A DNA stretch of 64,000 nt from Armigeres subalbatus (GCF_024139115.2 NC_085140.1:292359293-292423292), one strand, 5' to 3'. Shown: positions 1-11,492, counted from the stretch's first letter. A program made the numbers and translations. Notes: generated from the letters alone by a model not told the origin.

Positions 1-7
1 AGATGTA

Positions 8-184
8 AGGGGCTGTACACATATTACTGTACACATATTAAGCACTTTTGGGGGGAGGGGGAGTCTGTTGTTTTCTTACGCGCCAAATAAATAAAAAATC
101 ATTTGTATGGGAAAAATATTACATGGGGGGAGGGGGGGTCGAAAAACATAGAAAAATTGCTTACGTAATAAGTGTACGACCCCT
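8..184. mobile_element. MITE with imperfect terminal inverted repeats (family A)
   Basis: The left end AGGGGCTGTACACATATTAC is matched on the opposite strand at the right end by AGGGGTCGTACACTTATTAC. Inside, two G-rich blocks (about 49-60 and 124-139) flank a short core. The same architecture (AGGG start, TTACGTAA near the end, G/C-run blocks) recurs at 4804-4969, so this is a dispersed family. It lies next to, and probably inside, the LINE ORF1 remnant that follows. No clear target duplication is visible. Confidence 0.6.
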
Positions 185-440
185 AACGGAGAAGGAGGTG
201 AAGCAAATGGTGATGGATTCTATAGGAGCCAACTGTGTTCGGTTTGTCAAATGCTTGGTGCCTACATGGAGGGATACTTCAACTATGGATTATCTTTCAT
301 TCAAAATTATTGTCGACAGTCAGTTTCGAGATACTGCATTGGTGAAAATGAATTGGCCTCCTGGGGTACGATGCCGTGAATTTAGGCACACTTCTTCTGT
401 TCCTTGGAGACCACCAAACCGTGAAATTCATCACTCAACC
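185..440 (+). pseudogene. C-terminal fragment of a LINE ORF1-like protein
   Basis: The frame reads through an ending of the kind found in ORF1 proteins of insect non-LTR retrotransposons: an E-K-E-V-x-x-M-V-M-D start, a F-V-K-x-L-V-P strand, L-S-F-K-I-I-V-D, then W-P-P-G-V-R-C-R-E-F before the stop. That order (valine-rich strand, S-F-K-V/I strand, W-P-x-G-V-x-x-R-E-F) is what I remember of CR1/L2-type mosquito ORF1 tails. The upstream half is missing, and the apparent N-terminus of the open frame is MITE sequence. No reverse transcriptase follows. Recognition is by motif only; it could be another element's gag-like tail. Confidence 0.45.
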
Positions 441-579
441 TAAATTTTTCCTCAATCCTCAATTCAATTTTTTAAATGATTTTTTTTTTGTATCCTGGTC
501 AGAATTTAGTGCCTATTGTGTCTGTCTAACATCTGTTGTAGAAAAGGATTAAATATCTGTTTGTACATCGTAGATTATC
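441..579. other. AT-rich spacer, nothing recognised
   Basis: Short spacer with a T run at 480-489 between the ORF1 remnant and the RTE shred. No open frame or repeat of note. Confidence 0.5.
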
Positions 580-696
580 CTTATCCGTAGACGATACCAG
601 CAGAGAAATTTGGAGGCGCATAGTGGCTGGAAATCGTACGTACTTTGGACTCTGTAAGACGCTCCGATCGAAAGACTGCGGTGGGCCGGGCACGTA
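580..696 (+). pseudogene. Internally deleted RTE reverse-transcriptase C-terminal shred
   Basis: Bases about 584-669 match the RTE copy at 30714-30800 (the stretch encoding D-T-S-R-E, R-R-I-V-A-G-N-R-T-Y-F-G-L). The sequence then jumps to the block encoding R-L-R-W-A-G-H-V-A, found at about 31043-31070 in that copy. Roughly 240 bases are missing, and the join falls at a shared ATCG. At 697 it fuses directly to a GGCCGAA minisatellite. The fragment is non-functional. Confidence 0.75.
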
Positions 697-1480
697 GCCG
701 GGTCGTTTGGCCGAAAGGGTCATTTGGCCGAAAGGGTCGCTTGGCCGAAAGGGTCGTTTGGCCCAAAGGGTCATTTGGCCGAAAGGGTCATTATGCCGAA
801 AGGGTCATTAGGCCGAAAGGGTCATTTGAAAAGTAAGAAATTATGAATGAGAAGAGAGACGTCTCACTTCTCACTCTTAGTGTTTCTCTTATCGCTATAA
901 AAAGTGAGAAGCGCGGAATAAGTAGTAAGACGTCTTACTGTGAAAAAGGAGGAGCACTACTCACTTTTCACAGTGCGAAGTGAGAAATTACGAGTAAGAA
1001 GAGAGATTTCCTAATTCTCATTAATCATGTCTCACTATAAAAAATGAGTAGCGCGAAGTGAGTAGTGAGGCGTCTCACTACTCACTTCCCGCTCCTCCTT
1101 TTTTACAGTAAGAAGTGAGTGATGAGGAGTGAAAAGTGAGACGCCTCACTTCTCATTACTCATTTACCAACTCTCGCTGTAAAAAGTGCGAAGCGCGAAG
1201 TGAGTAGTGAGACGCCTCACTACTCACCCCGCGTGACTCATTTGGCCGGTCAAACGACCCTTTCGGCCAAATGACCCTTTCGGGCAAATGGCCCTCTCGG
1301 CCAAACGACCATTTCTGCCAAACAACCCTTTCGGCCTAATGGTCTGTTCGGCCAAATGGTATATTCGGCCAAACAACTTTCGGCCTAGTGGCATTCGACC
1401 AAATGGCTTTCAGCCGAGTGGGTTTTGGCCAAACGACCCTTTCCCGCCAAAAGGCGTTATGCCAAATGACCTAGACCCTA
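697..1480. repeat. Fold-back composite: GGCCGAA minisatellite arms around GTGAGAAG satellite
   Basis: The left arm (697-835) is a tandem array of about 17-18 bases per unit on the theme GGCCGAAAGGGTCATTT. The right arm (about 1232-1480) carries the same theme in reverse complement (AAATGACCCTTTCGGCC), degenerating to the right. The middle (836-1230) is an irregular satellite of GAGAAGTGAG and GAGACGTCTCAC words with many short palindromes. The arm-satellite-arm design recurs at 22488-23195, and pieces of it at 33790-33905, 48230-51740 and 62870-63900. Apparent open frames here are repeat artefacts. Confidence 0.8.
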
Positions 1481-1814
1481 AAAAATGCGCTGTATGGATT
1501 GATTCTGCGCGAGAAATTTACTCATCCTTCTGTATACATTCACATTGTAACATTAAAAAAGATTGTCAATCTTACGTTACATAAATATAACGAATAAAAT
1601 AAAAATAAATGGGAACTGATAAACGGCGAAAGCAAGACATTTCAGCGTGTAGTTCAGAGTGAGAATTGATTTATGATTTGTTAATGCGGCCGTGAAATTA
1701 ATTAACTAGCGCTCGTATGGTCGTACTTCAGGTTACACGCCGGTAGAAACGCGAATATAGTAGTATATAGTATCTATAGTATCCTATCCCAAGACGATTA
1801 TGGAGATCAAAGGT
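1481..1814. other. Noncoding spacer
   Basis: No gene or repeat recognised. It contains a short TATAGTAG/TATAGTAT run around 1757-1785. Confidence 0.4.
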
Positions 1815-2055
1815 ATACTCGGTATCCAGTAGCAACGAGAGTCGGACTAACAATCATTCCCTTCCTATATTACCGTAAGGACGTGGCTGATGCCATTATT
1901 GACTAAAAATATGTGAGCTTTCGGAACGCGTACATTAAGAATGGATAGCTAACCCCAGGCTCCATTCATTTGATTCTCTGTGCAATTTCGCAAGTTCTGG
2001 TCAATCACGGAGTAGCAACTACGAATTGTACGGTCATAATGCTCATGCTCATGCA
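1815..2055 (+). repeat. 3'-UTR fragment of a non-LTR retrotransposon
   Basis: About 235 bases match the 3' end of the element at 47600-47830. The copy starts at AGTAGCAACGAGAGTCGG, shares the block GACCGTAAGGACGTGG-like and the block TCACGGAGTAGCAACTACG, and ends in a short ATGCTC tail. The 5' monomer part of that element is absent, so this is a 5'-truncated copy in + orientation. Divergence is moderate, with many point differences. Confidence 0.7.
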
Positions 2056-2699
2056 GGGTCAGTTGATTGATGTCAACTGCAGATTCGAGAAATTTGCTGA
2101 AATTCTACTGACCATTTTCTAAATTTCTCCTCGGGTTATTCTGATTCTTAACAACAGAAAATTCTCTCTTCAGAATTTCCACAAAAGTTTATTTGATTTA
2201 ATTCATTTTTATTTTTTTCAAATTTTCATTTTCAATTTAATTTTTAATATTCTCAACAAGTAAATTCTCTTAAACATTCACGAGAAATTATATGTTTGTA
2301 TCACATGACATTCCCTTAAATTTCGGCATGAAGTTATCCTCCATATTTGCGGGCACTCTTCAAAATATCGGCCTTATTACTAATCTTACAAAATTGCAAA
2401 ACAACCGTTTGCGAATTCTCAAACTGTCCCGTGGCATCTAAACAAAAGTTCGGAGGAATCACAACCGGTCAAAAGCCCACTTTTTCGCTTTCCTTCCCAG
2501 TCTTGTTGGGACACCATTGGACCTCGCTGAAGCTAACAACAACGGCATAAATTCATAACCACCGCCGCCGGCCTCCCGGCAAAGGGAAACGGCGCACGGG
2601 CACCGCATTGCATACAGTTATACGCCGAACCGCATCGGAATACCTAATACCCTAATGCGAAAGCTGAACAATTTAATTATAAAATGAATTTTACATTTC
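2056..2699. other. Noncoding sequence, no gene seen
   Basis: AT-rich to about 2300, then mixed composition. Short open frames show no recognisable protein. A GC-rich stretch around 2560-2620 is not repeat-like. Confidence 0.4.
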
Positions 2700-2919
2700 A
2701 CTCAATGGTGCCGGTCGGTAGGTACTCGCGCCATCATCGATGATCGTTCGATCGAAAAACGTTCGCCCAGCAAAAGGCCAGGGAAACGCAGCGAAAACTC
2801 TCGCCTCTTCTGCTTCTAGCACCACCACCGAACCAAACAACAAACCCCAACAAGATAAGCCCTCTCGATTTCTGAATTGCGCGCTCAATTTCTTCGATTT
2901 ATTCAATTTGCTCTACCCG
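2700..2919 (+). other. Possible noncoding exon ending in a strong splice donor
   Basis: A balanced-composition island in AT-rich surroundings, with a palindrome near 2733-2752 (CATCGATGATCG). It ends in CCCG followed by GTAAGTTTG at 2920, a consensus 5' splice site. The open frame through it has no recognisable domain. It could be a 5'-UTR exon of a distant host gene or chance. Inference only. Confidence 0.25.
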
Positions 2920-2999
2920 GTAAGTTTGTTTTTCGATTTTCGCCCGTCGCTACCCTTGGCCACCGTCCAGTCAGTGTTTGGGTAGGTCATTGAGGTGCG

Positions 3000-4803
3000 A
3001 TTTGGTAGCAAAGTGATCGTTCGGAAATAAAGTAGGAATTAATCATTCATTAATTTCAAGATTGCTATCTCCAACCAAAATATTTCCTCAAATAGTTTTC
3101 TTAGCACCATGAAACATGTAGTTAATAAAATTAAAATCACCACAAACACCTCTAATGGCAAAAGAGTATACAACTAAAACTCCGGTATAAAAATTATGTT
3201 CTTATGCTCTTCGATTGGTGGATGGAGTGGAAAATGAAAAAAAAATGAAACAAAATAAACTGAAAAAAATTAAACATACACTGACAGTTATAACTCAACA
3301 CTAATTTTTTTTAAAATAATTCTTAATAAAAAAAACTCTCCTATAATTTTGCAAAGGTTTAAATCGTATTTTGATTCAATAAAAATTGAAAATATTATTA
3401 ACAGTGGTGTTTCAGATAGTAGGACTCCAGAAATAAGGCCGTAGATTACTTTTCTTTATAAGTATTCCTTCTTGAGAGTCGAAGCCAAACTGTTACAGAA
3501 TTGAGGTCGTGAATGGCAAGAAAAATTCCTTTACTTGGTTTTTAGCTTTTTGGAAACATTTTATCGTGGTTAAACATGCTAGAACATAAGTTTCAATTAT
3601 TTTCGCGATCAGAGGGTGTTTCAATAACATCCATCATTTAAAAATTGATATACATTTTTTTTTTGCAATTTCGCTTATTTTTTGGAAAACATCTACACTT
3701 CTATGGTCCTATCAATTTTGCACGGTGTGATTTCCCGTGGCGAAACAAGTGTAATTTTTACCCGCACTGACACCCTTCCGAAGTTAACTCCACTCGCAGG
3801 TGTCGGTACTTGGGACGTTTTTGAATTGCTTCTTACCGGTCTTCTGCCAGTAAGCGTGGATGGATGGATGGATGGTACCCCTATTGATGATTTCCTTTAT
3901 ATTAATTTCCTCTCGAACGCGAACCAGTGCAGCTATTTTCCAATTGCTCCCCAATAGGCGATGGGCACTCACTTACGTCCCATCATCAGCGAGGTAGGTA
4001 CTGGGCACCTGTTGGAAATTGAAACGGCTGACGTATGGCGCTGCGCTGCGATGAAACAGCACCTAATACATAAGTAGCAGACTCAAGTCCCAATCGAGAT
4101 GATTGCGATGCAGGAGTTCTTGTTGGGTTATTGATACCGATCATCTGGCGCTGGACCGTACGGTCGATTGTGTTGAGTAGTGGCCCAGGAGAGAACGCCG
4201 ATCAACGGAAGAGGCGATCATATCGTTTGGCGGAGATGGCTCTGCTGGCATCTGGCGCTTGGCAAAATGGAAGTGGATTTGGGATTGATTTGATTGATTC
4301 CCGAAGATAGACCATTTGTTAAGGTTCTCATTATGTTTGTTTTGAAAAATAACATTCACAATTTTTTTTAACTTGGTTTAACTCAACCAATCGAATGCAT
4401 CAAATTCCACTAACGATATTTATTATTACGATTGAATACTGAATTCAAAAGTTAGGATGAAGACAAAGAATCTTTCCTCAAATAATTGTGTCTTGTCTAA
4501 TTACAAGAAAGGCTGCATCACAACTAGTAAAATCAACCTGAGTTTAGCTCCTCTATCAAACAAACTTCTCCTTCTTCTATTCCAATGGCTGTCTACATTC
4601 AAACTGGAACTTGATCTGCTTTTCAATCTGAATAAAACAATGAATCTGTTTCGCACATTTAAAAAATACATGATTCTGTTGAGATCAGTTTTACCATATT
4701 GTAAACTGCTAGTTATTATTTGAAACATGATTCCTTTTTGGACATACATATTTTATGCTAAGCTCATATGACAATTACGCAGCATTTATTCTTATTTACA
4801 ATA
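3000..4803. other. AT-rich noncoding stretch
   Basis: No gene recognised. A short GGAT run lies at 3860-3874. Open frames are short and of low-complexity composition. Confidence 0.45.
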
Positions 4804-4969
4804 AGGGAAGATCCATTAATTACGTAACGCAAAAATTGGGAATTTTCAACCCCCCCTCCCCCCTATGTCACACGTTTTGTATGAAGCGTCTGAACTTTTT
4901 GTATCAGTTGTCACACTTCACTGGATCCCCCTCCCCCCTCTAAGCGTTACGTAATTTGTGGAGTTCCCT
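4804..4969. mobile_element. MITE, family A
   Basis: The left end starts AGGGA and reaches ATTACGTAACGC by 4830. The right end reads GCGTTACGTAAT...TCCCT ending at 4969, so the terminal repeats share AGGGA and ATTACGTAACGC with a variable spacer. Two C-runs (about 4849-4863 and 4927-4939) mirror the G-run blocks of the copy at 8-184. This is a short non-autonomous DNA element. No clear target duplication. Confidence 0.7.
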
Positions 4970-5133
4970 AAGGCCTATAAATCAAAATCGTTGGATTGTT
5001 AGCTAACCACAACTCCAAGTAGCATGAAGAAATTTTTTAGCCAAAAACCAGGTTGTTCCACCTAGTGCAGATGCAATCTTTCTTGCGTTGAGCCCCGATG
5101 CAAAGGATGAATGGGATCATTATTTTCGGCATA

Positions 5134-5845
5134 GGGGAAGTGGGGGTAACACGCCCATAGGGGTTAAAACGCGCCACCCCTGAATAAGGTTAAATATCCC
5201 CATTGTGATTATTTTAAATAGTCTATACGATGAATCAATGAAAAATATTGCCATTGGATACATATATTTCATGATTTTTCTCTAGTTACACATGAAAAAC
5301 TCGAAAAAATGATTTTTGCGTGTTTTGATGCAATTCTAGCTCGGTGAAATTTAGTCTTTCTATCGCTGTTATTCATTGGTAAATTGAAAATTGAGCCATG
5401 AGCCATGCTGCTTACTCGTGTTCTTTATGTTCCACACGAAATCGTCGTCAAAAATGGTTTTAAAACGATTTTATGGGCCTTCAAACTTCTGAGGTAGGTG
5501 TGGGGCATTACGCCCATGCTTATTTCGTATGACCGAAACAGCTGAAACATTCGGTTAATTGCCTTAATGTAGGCAAATAAAATGAAAATCAGTACGATAA
5601 GCACATGCGCGTTTTAACCCATCCACTGGCGCATCTCACCCCGCATGGTTTCAAAATCATTTTTTCGGGTGCTTTTAAAAATCAAATTTCTGTGCAATAA
5701 AATGGACAATTAGATATCTGTTATCGGTAGTCAGTCGCAGATATGCTGTTCTTCAGTATGCGCTGATGAAAACTGGCTGAAATGGTGGTTTTCATTGATA
5801 AAAATGGCATTTTCCTTAACGTGGGCGTCCTACCCCCAGTTCCCC
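5134..5845. mobile_element. TA-flanked MITE (family B) with about 25-bp terminal repeats
   Basis: The left end GGGGAAGTGGGGGTAACACG pairs with the right end, whose reverse complement starts GGGGAACTGGGGGTAGGACG. Both are bounded by TA (5132-5133 and 5846-5847), the usual target duplication of Tc1/mariner/pogo-type elements. The roughly 700-base core has degenerate internal copies of the terminal theme (for example ACGCCCATGC near 5511-5520) and no transposase. Open frames inside are shadows. Confidence 0.75.
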
Positions 5846-5901
5846 TAAGTCCCCCAGTCTCCTCTACCCCTACTCCTGTTGCGATGACTTTCCCACCATT
5901 A

Positions 5902-6096
5902 GGGACACGGCAGGTATTTCCGTCCTTCGTCGTAGGGGCTAAAACCAACGAAAGCAACGTACATTTGCTAGAACTCCACTATAGCAGAACGTTTCTCCTA
6001 AGCTTACGATTTGGTATGTATGAGTTTTACAAAAAAGCGTCTTTTTTATTGGTTTTCGAGACTATGACGAACAGACGAAAATACCTGCCGTGTCCC
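5902..6096. mobile_element. Short TA-flanked MITE (family C)
   Basis: The terminal repeats GGGACACGGCAGGTATTT are near-perfect for about 24 bases at both ends. TA flanks at 5900-5901 and 6097-6098. The core of about 145 bases has no coding potential. It sits 56 bases from family B. Confidence 0.8.
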
Positions 6097-6104
6097 TACT
6101 ATAA

Positions 6105-6295
6105 TCTTCCCACCATTAGTCTCTCTAATAATATGTGTTTCGAATTTGGTGGAAATTTATGCACTGCGTTAATTTATATTTAAATAATACCCCTCCCCGT
6201 TTTCCAATTTTCCACTATGATCATCACCTTAGAACAGAGAATATGTGTTCCAAGCTTGGTGGAAATTGGACGATATATTGTGGTTTTTTATATTA
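6105..6295. repeat. Two-copy tandem repeat, about 110 bp
   Basis: The words AATATGTGTT, then TTGGTGGAAATT, occur around 6128-6160 and again around 6240-6270. This is a short two-copy repeat, probably part of a dispersed element. Not coding. Confidence 0.4.
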
Positions 6296-6519
6296 GAATA
6301 AATTTATCACATCCCGAGCAGACGAATATAGCCCAATAATATCAAATCTTGATTATATAGCAATACGAGATATGGACATACTTGATATACGAGATAAAAG
6401 ATCAGACAAAAATATCAATGTTTTGCACTAAAATATCACGAAGAGATTAAGTTATACTGTTTGTAAGAAGTAATAAATATCATGTGCTATTGACTTGTTC
6501 TTATCCATAGCATATCTTG

Positions 6520-6850
6520 ATACTTAAAAGATGGCATCAAAATAAAATTCCATGAAGAATAAGAAATTTTCCATAAAAAATAGGAAATTCCCAATAAAGA
6601 AATCAGAGTATGAGCAATAAATAAATATAAAATTTTCATACATAATGAAAATTACATAATGCAGATAATAAACAATTAAGGACTTTCCAAAAAACAAAAA
6701 TAAATTATCACTTTTAAAAGCAAAAATTAAAATTATAAAAGAAGAATTCTCCATAAAGAAATCAAAACGTTCCACGGAAAAAATACAAAATTTCCATAAA
6801 TAAATTAATATTAGCAATAAACAATAACAAAACTTTTCACAAAATATTGG
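6520..6850. repeat. A-rich degenerate repeat (AAATTTCCAT / CAATAAA themes)
   Basis: Loose repeats of TTTCCATAAA, AATAAAGAAATC and AGCAATAAA fill this stretch. The long minus-strand open frame across it is a by-product of low complexity (rich in F, I, L, Y). Confidence 0.55.
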
Positions 6851-7945
6851 TTGTGTGATGAATTTTGCTGCGAATGGATTTCAAGATACTTCTTTATGAG
6901 TGCTCCTGAACTATTTTATGGATTTATGTGGCAGAGTTTGATGGAACAAACTGGTATGATTTACGGATCGTTCTTCACTTTTTGTGGATCGTGTTTGCAC
7001 ATTTGTTGGCACCTGCCAGTATATCTGACAAATAAAAAAATATTCGTCACTATTGGTGAGTGCAATCAGAGAAATCTATAAATTTAGAAGAGTTGTAAAT
7101 AATCGAAATCAAATAAAGTATTTCGCAAAAAAAATAACTCATATTATGTTAGTACCAACAAATTTATTTGGAGAGTAACAGAAATCTTCATATCCTTTGT
7201 ATTACCATTCAAATCCCCTTCATGTCATTTTTACTGTAATAAAATCTTATCAAAAAATATGATCCCACACTTTGTTTTTGTAACTCCAATACATAGTTGA
7301 ATTGCGTATGCAATAAAAACAGTAAGAGCTTTCCAGCTGCAGTTCCCATTGTAACAGCTGTAAAACGAGGCGACCTCAGAGACCGTCTTAATTGGCTTCC
7401 AACAATTTCCCACATTTCTCCTGATAGCCGCAGCCAATTGGACCACATTCCAGATATTCAAAAATCCGAATTCAGTCATAAAATTATAATTTCTCAATTT
7501 ATGAACGCTCGCTTCCAAGGGTCCCTGCATAGCCTCGCGTAGCAAGGAAACCCCTTAGAACAAATGCAGCCTTAATTACCGAACGCAGCTTGCCGCACAG
7601 CTCTAAAAGACCCCACTCGTATTTAATCCCGTTCGATCGTAAATAGCCCGGGTTTCTCACTTCGCGCTGTCAGCACGCAGGAGTGAAAGGGTATTCACAC
7701 CATCGCATGCATCGTATGCGTACGGATACCCTCGGAAACAAAGCACCTTGTAATCAGTAGTGCAATCCGCAACTTTGCCATCACCTGAACTGGCCTGGAC
7801 CCGTTTTCCCCCCGAAGCCTGGGCCCGTCCCAGCAAGCCACACATTAAATTCGGTATAATCAAATGTGAACAACTGTAAAAATTTAAAAACGAGATCAAA
7901 CCGTCATCAGAAATAATAAGAGATATCGTAAAATTCAGTTTTATC
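6851..7945. other. Single-copy-looking noncoding sequence
   Basis: No protein family or repeat recognised. Overlapping short frames on both strands at 7210-7545 show no domain. GC content rises after 7560. Confidence 0.4.
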
Positions 7946-7949
7946 TCAA

Positions 7950-8060
7950 TCAGTCGTCGTCGTCAAAAGCGTGGTACGCGCGCGGTGCTGTGAGAACATC
8001 GCTGCGAGTGGACGACGCGAGCAGAATAAACTACAAGAAAATTGAAATGAACTGCGTGGA
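7950..8060 (+). promoter_or_regulatory. Candidate initiator-type promoter and first exon
   Basis: TCAGTC at 7950-7955 matches the dipteran initiator. It is followed by a CG-rich stretch (about 7954-8030) unlike the AT-rich neighbours. There is no TATA box 30 bases upstream and no convincing downstream element. The proposal rests on initiator plus composition only. Confidence 0.25.
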
Positions 8061-9040
8061 CCACTACTTGACCGGACTATCAGCAGATCATGACGATCGA
8101 GCACCGATGGCGCACAGTGGCCGTTTAGACTTTAAATGTTTGCTTCTCGTACTAATAATGTATATAAATTTAATACAGAACTGTGGGGTTTTTTATACAT
8201 TAATTGTATTATATTTGAATATGCCAAGATCTTATACAGAAATGAAAAAAAATCCAGCATCCAATCTTAACTCAACCTTATTGACGTGTCCTACCTACAA
8301 ATAATTTCAATCCCAAAAAATATCCAGCAACTTTTACTGAACTTTTATTTCCCGACCGTCCGCTGTACATCGCGAGGAAACAAGACAAATCCACGATCAA
8401 GCGACCTGCGCCGCGCCGCCGTGAGCATCGTCGTCGCCGGTAGTGTGTCAATAAAACGCGAACAATCTCGACGACACGATAGCGTTAAGAATTTCGAATT
8501 GAGATTTTCAGCCTTTTTATGTTTTCATTTTGTCGTCCCCGAGGCATTTATGACCCGGAGTGAGTGTCTTTTTCTTTAAAGTTCAGCGCTGCAGCGTTTT
8601 GCTCTCGCGTTCGGTCACTTGGTTGGAATTGGTTCGTTCGGTCATCATCGCCGCCAACCTTTCAAGATCAAGACCAATTGGGTGGACGCACCAAAATTGG
8701 AATCGATTGAACACTGATTTGAGTTTCGATCAGAATGTTTTATCGTTCGCAGGTAGGGGTACTTTTGAGAGTTAATCGAGGGGAGCTACCAGTTTGGTGT
8801 CACTATATTGTACCACATTGGCACCAATTGCTCGATCATTCGGACTCTAGAGCAAGATCCAAGAACTTTTCAGTGACTATTTGACGTTCCTACCCGACAG
8901 AAGAGTAAACTCTGATCGACCCTGAACTTTGATGACCGCTCCGAATGTTTCTTTCCCCAATAGTCGTCCTCCTCGTGGTCGCACCCAATCTGCTAATTGA
9001 TATTGAACTCGTTTCCCTTCTTGTCATATGCGTCATCTTT
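8061..9040. other. Mixed-composition noncoding sequence
   Basis: CG-rich patches around 8340-8470 and 8580-8660 alternate with AT-rich ones. Three overlapping short frames have no recognisable domain. Could include untranslated exons or regulatory DNA. Confidence 0.35.
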
Positions 9041-9041
9041 G

Positions 9042-9075
9042 TTGTATAAAAGACTGGTCGGTCGGTTAGTTTTCG
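9042..9075 (+). promoter_or_regulatory. Candidate TATA-box core promoter
   Basis: TATAAAAG at 9042-9049 is a full TATA consensus. GGTTAGTTTTCG around 9064-9075 sits at the right distance for a start site near 9068, and CAG|GTTTGT follows near 9084. No gene downstream is recognisable, so this may be chance. Confidence 0.3.
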
Positions 9076-9079
9076 TCCA

Positions 9080-10080
9080 CAGCAGGTTTGTCGACGATTG
9101 CCTTTATTTTACGATCGCTCGATTTGAATTTGAATATGAAACAGTTTTTATAGGTGTTACAGAAAGAGCGCTGCGACGATCGGTTCCATTCTGTGCTCTG
9201 ATTGCAACACGGGTGTTAGCCTTTGTTCTGGAATGGGCGCACTTAATTTTCCCGCTGTGGTGGAATGGGCTTCTCCAAATCCGCATTATTGGGAGAAGAA
9301 ATTTTACGATCCTGCGTAGCTGGATACGAATTCCCAGCAAAGCAGTTCAGACATGACTTTGAGTGCCTTGAATTCGACCATTTTAGTCAAAGTTCATTGC
9401 CGTGCTAGATATACCTACTGTCGCAAGAGATCAATTCGATTTATGTCGTCTTTGGTATCTTTTGCCCACCCGGATCACAAGTCGCAACCAATGGATTTTT
9501 TGCTATTCTTAATATGATATATTCTTATATGTAACATTTATCCCAAATGAGGTAAAACAATAATTTTGTATTATTCACGTTTCCAAACAGATTATAATGC
9601 AAAATTGGATCTAGGACTGTGATATTTTGGATTTAGAATCTTGGAAAACGTTAAGTTTTTGAAATGTGTCAACTACATATAATTGTAGCTTAATGCGATC
9701 AATCTAGAATATTTCGTAAATATTTCACATAGAGTTGCCCTTTTGAAAAAAAAAATAAGTTCAATTAGACTTGATGTAATATTCCCTTAATTTATAGCCA
9801 TTCGGTACATAGTGCAAACATTTCAAAACACCTGAAAACCGTAAAAAAAACTCCACATTTAACCCTCAAAATCATTTCACCTCCAATAGCGATTAAATCC
9901 TCCAAAATGCTGCCAAGGATTACCTCCGGATTCGCGACGGTTATAAAATTCGGTAACGAATTCGTCCGAACAGTCAAACATACCCAGCTGGCGGCTCCGG
10001 TCCCCTGCTTAAGCCCATGTCATCGACCACATAACATTGCCTACATTATTGCGAGGATGGGCGTCCTCCCACCCGACCCC
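9080..10080. other. Noncoding sequence, no gene seen
   Basis: Mixed composition to 9470, then AT-rich to 9900. The frame covering 8997-9356 has no recognisable motif. Confidence 0.4.
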
Positions 10081-10084
10081 GCAC

Positions 10085-10390
10085 TCGATTGATCCTCGTC
10101 AGACTACACGCGCATTCGCACATAAACAGCAGTGGAGAGGTTCGGTTCAGCTCAGCTCAGCCATCAAGCAGTGTCAACAAGACAAGTGAGTGTACAACCA
10201 ATTAAGCGCATTCAATTGGCGGTTTTGTTCTGCCCGTGTCCGCCGAATCACCGCAAAACAACGCACAATCATCCCCGTTGTTCTTCTGGTGGAGGATCGA
10301 GCGAGATTCCACTCACCCGACCGAGGAGAATGTGCGGTGGTTCATCAACGCAGTTGCGAGCTGGCAAAGGTTTAGGAATAATTATCGATA
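10085..10390 (+). other. Possible 5' noncoding exon with GTGAGT donor
   Basis: A GC-richer island with GACAA followed by GTGAGTGTAC at 10186 (a good splice donor) after the run TTCAGCTCAGCTCAG at 10146-10160. Overlapping frames downstream carry no known domain. Similar island-plus-donor combinations occur at 2920, 25673, 26729 and 55945. Confidence 0.25.
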
Positions 10391-10809
10391 TCGAGTGATC
10401 ACTTGCGCGGCATTGGCACAGGTGTTGTCAATTTTTATGAAAATATTGCAATGTTTTGATATGTTTTCACATTGTAGCCTCTTGGTAGAGGTAGACACCA
10501 CTGCACTGGCGCACCAGAGTTCTGGAAATGCTGGGGCACCAGAACTATAATTCGATGAAAGCCAAGCAGTTTGAAATATTACGAAATTTTAATTGCATTT
10601 TATCGTCTATAAATTTTGTAGTAATTTATTTAAAAAGTCTCCAGGAAGTTCTTGGAATATTTTAACAAAAGCTTCAAAGTCCTTGAATTCCTGAGAATAC
10701 CCGAAGAAGAATGACAATGGATAGACTGTAATCGTGACATTTAGGGGAGGGGGGTCTCTAACAAGCAATTTCACGGTCAAAACCGGATTTTACTACTGTT
10801 CAGAATTCA

Positions 10810-11390
10810 TTGGGAATTGTCTTCTTACACCTTTCGTAAACATCTTAAAACAATCCTTAGGAAATAATTCAAAGATTTTCTTCGGAAAATTTGAAGAATA
10901 ATATCAAGAATTCCTTTGGATACCACCGGAGATTTCTTCAGTAGTTCCTCCGGAATTACCTCCAAGAACTCTTCCACAAAAAAGGACAAAATTTCAGATT
11001 TTCTTAGGGATTTCCAAACTTTTTAACGGAATTTTTAAAGGAACCCCTGGAGGAATTTCCGACATTTCTAAATTTCTTGAAGGTTTTTTAGACATTCTTC
11101 AAGATTTTTTTCGGAATTTCTTCTAGGGATTTCTCCAGAAAATCCTCCGGAAATTAGTTCAGGGACAAATCCAGATTTTGGAAACTCCTCAAGATCATTA
11201 AAAATTCAAAGAGGAATGCTAAGAAATGTTTTTTCAGAAATTATTTAACGAATTCTTTCAGAAATTTCTTCAGAAATTCTTTTTGAAATTCCTTTGAAAT
11301 TTTTTTGAAAATTACTTCGGAAATAAGTGATGAAAATCCTCCAGGTATGACTGATAAAATTTCAGGATGACCAACCACATTAATTCCTGG
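10810..11390. repeat. Degenerate TTCCTCCGGAATTTCTT-type repeat
   Basis: Dense imperfect repeats built from GGAATTTC, TTCTTCAG and TCCTCCGGAA words, with no fixed register. The same class is found near 27870, 31700-32560, 34250-34660 and 58740-61050. No genuine coding. Confidence 0.6.
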
Positions 11391-11492
11391 GGTTATTTTT
11401 TACGAAAAAATGTCTGGAAGATTTTCTGGCAGAGCCGTAGCGTGATAGTTTGGCGCCCTTGGCGAAGACTTCATGTGGCTCCCCTCTTTTTC

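Noticed and set aside
3860..3874. GGAT microsatellite as a regulatory element
   Set aside because: Only three to four units, common by chance in this genome.
8997..9356. 119-codon frame as a membrane protein
   Set aside because: Hydrophobic stretches only; no family resemblance, and an overlapping minus-strand frame of similar quality.
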